From assembly GCA_020832965.1 (NCBI GenBank), contig JAJHRM010000176.1, forward strand, positions 1 to 5,643: DNA of 5,643 nt, given 5' to 3'. Shown here piece by piece: positions 5,158 through 5,643 of this stretch. Every line of letters begins with the position of its first letter. Within the stretch, counting starts at the first letter, position 1. The DNA is from Thermofilum sp. (GTDB taxonomy: Archaea; Thermoproteota; Thermoprotei; Thermofilales; Thermofilaceae). A program made the translations under genes and the position numbers. The notes under the pieces were generated by a model. That model saw only the letters and a list, made by a program, of their open reading frames with translations. It did no database searches and was not told the DNA's origin.

Positions 5158-5184
5158 GAAGCTCTGCACTCTACTGCATAACGT

Positions 5185-5194
5185 CTTTATAAAT
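5185..5194 (+). promoter_or_regulatory. TATA box for the HTH/coiled-coil gene
   Basis: CTTTATAAAT is a good match to the archaeal TATA box. It predicts transcription from about 5216 and a leader of about 30 bases before the GTG at 5246. Confidence 0.65.
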
Positions 5195-5235
5195 CGCTTT
5201 TAGAAAACGTCTTTTTCGAGGATCAAGCCGTTTTT

Positions 5236-5240
5236 AGGTG
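5236..5240 (+). promoter_or_regulatory. Shine-Dalgarno-like site AGGTG
   Basis: AGGTG is complementary to the anti-Shine-Dalgarno end of archaeal 16S rRNA and ends five bases before the GTG at 5246, which supports that start. It is the clearest such site in the window. Confidence 0.5.
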
Positions 5241-5245
5241 TCTCT

Positions 5246-5643
5246 GTGGGCAGGAAGAGGTATGATGACGATGCTCTCAGGGCTAAGGCACTGGAGCTGA
5301 GGAGGGAGGGATTGAGCTACAGGGAGATCGCTAGGAGGCTAAGGTGTAGCGCATACAAGGTGTGGGAGCTGTTGTCGTCGCATGAAAATGTGCAGTCGAG
5401 GATCAAGCAAGTGACCGAGCTAGCTCAAAAATTAGACGGGCTGAGCAGGAGGGTTAGCGAGGTTGAAGAGAAGGTATCCAGGGTTAAGGGTCTAGAGCAC
5501 CTGGCCGAGCTGGTCTCTAGAATTGAGTGTCTCGAGAGAGTGGTGGACAGGATAGACCGTGATTTCGGTATTGCGTCACTCAGCGCGCTCTACAAAGTAT
5601 TCGACAATCCCTGCAGGTGGATTAAGGGGGAGTACTGCACGCT
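5246..5643 (+). CDS. HTH plus coiled-coil DNA-binding protein (3' end outside the window)
   Basis: There are 132 visible residues, and the frame is still open at the window end. Residues 7-42 form a homeodomain-like helix-turn-helix: a basic first helix (DALRAKALELRREG), then LSYREIARRL and a recognition helix around CSAYKVWELL, as in resolvase- and transposase-type HTHs. Residues about 46-107 form a coiled coil with hydrophobic residues in heptads (for example LDGLSRRVSEVEEKV), which would drive oligomerisation. A less charged part with two cysteines then begins at about 108. GTG at 5246 is the first start after the in-frame TAG at 5201 and has a TATA box and AGGTG in the right places. I do not recognise the family. 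The DNA-binding head, coiled coil and adjoining repeat tract suggest a partition, replication or silencing protein of a mobile replicon, but this is inference. Confidence 0.75.
   Translation, partial: MGRKRYDDDALRAKALELRREGLSYREIARRLRCSAYKVWELLSSHENVQSRIKQVTELAQKLDGLSRRVSEVEEKVSRVKGLEHLAELVSRIECLERVVDRIDRDFGIASLSALYKVFDNPCRWIKGEYCT

Larger units (their letters stand above)
4486..5245. other. Dyad-rich noncoding region of 760 bases, candidate origin, partition or structured-RNA region
   Basis: No frame here gives a convincing protein, and I see no tRNA, rRNA, SRP RNA or RNase P RNA signature. Instead the tract is crowded with short perfect inverted repeats. Examples are GGTTA/TAACC at 4503-4514, CTTGA/TCAAG at 4579-4596, TTTCAC/GTGAAA at 4566-4627 and GTGACG/CGTCAC at 4835-4877. 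Larger structures are listed separately at 4636-4711, 4734-4825, 4916-5032 and 5056-5157. GTCAC or its complement occurs eight times between 4638 and 5134, against about one expected by chance in 500 bases. The tract ends at the promoter of an HTH/coiled-coil gene. It could be a replication origin, a centromere-like partition site, or one or more structured RNAs; the sequence alone does not decide. Confidence 0.55.

Noticed and set aside
5080..5165. A tRNA gene suggested by GGTAGGT and GGGGTTTGAAGC.
   Set aside because: The T-loop word does not fit TTCRANN, no acceptor stem pairs, and no anticodon arm is in the right place. Other GTTCG words at 4754 and 4811 fail for the same reasons.

Overview
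The window looks like crenarchaeal DNA, probably from a thermophile. AGG and AGA dominate arginine codons, starts are ATG, GTG and TTG, and short AT-rich TATA boxes sit about 25 to 40 bases before several genes, some of which look leaderless. A thymine-DNA-glycosylase relative beside a 5-methylcytosine methyltransferase also fits life at high temperature. A Thermofilum- or Thermoproteus-like host is my guess. Nothing here proves the species, or whether this is chromosome, plasmid or provirus.

Layout. Bases 2-328 hold the 3' end of an unrecognised gene. Bases 413-700 (+) encode a small winged-helix protein resembling the N-terminal domain of Mrr-type restriction enzymes. It converges with, and overlaps, a MIG-like HhH-GPD iron-sulfur DNA glycosylase (681-1376, -). 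A 117-base AT-rich gap separates that gene from the divergent PD-(D/E)XK nuclease gene (1494-2492, +), the likely restriction enzyme. Tail to tail with it, overlapping by 11 bases, lies a DNA cytosine-5 methyltransferase (2482-3894, -). A ribbon-helix-helix protein (3891-4121, -) precedes the methyltransferase in an operon, with an ATGA stop/start overlap. A small coiled-coil ORF (4258-4485, -) follows.

Bases 4486-5245 contain no convincing gene but are crowded with perfect and imperfect dyads. The centrepiece (4916-5032) has three diverged 21-base direct repeats inside nested inverted repeats. The pentamer GTCAC/GTGAC occurs eight times between 4638 and 5134. The window ends in the start of a gene for an HTH plus coiled-coil DNA-binding protein (5246 onward, +), with a good TATA box and Shine-Dalgarno-like site.

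How it fits together. The core is a type II-like restriction-modification (R-M) cassette whose methyltransferase would make 5-methylcytosine. In hot cells this base deaminates to thymine, leaving T:G mismatches, and the adjacent glycosylase is of the family that removes such thymines. This is the logic of the Methanothermobacter MthTI/Mig.MthI module. The ribbon-helix-helix protein, coupled to the methyltransferase, is a candidate controller of the cassette, and the winged-helix protein may be an accessory. The repeat-rich tract next to an HTH/coiled-coil gene looks like an origin, partition or centromere-like site of a mobile replicon. That last reading is inference.
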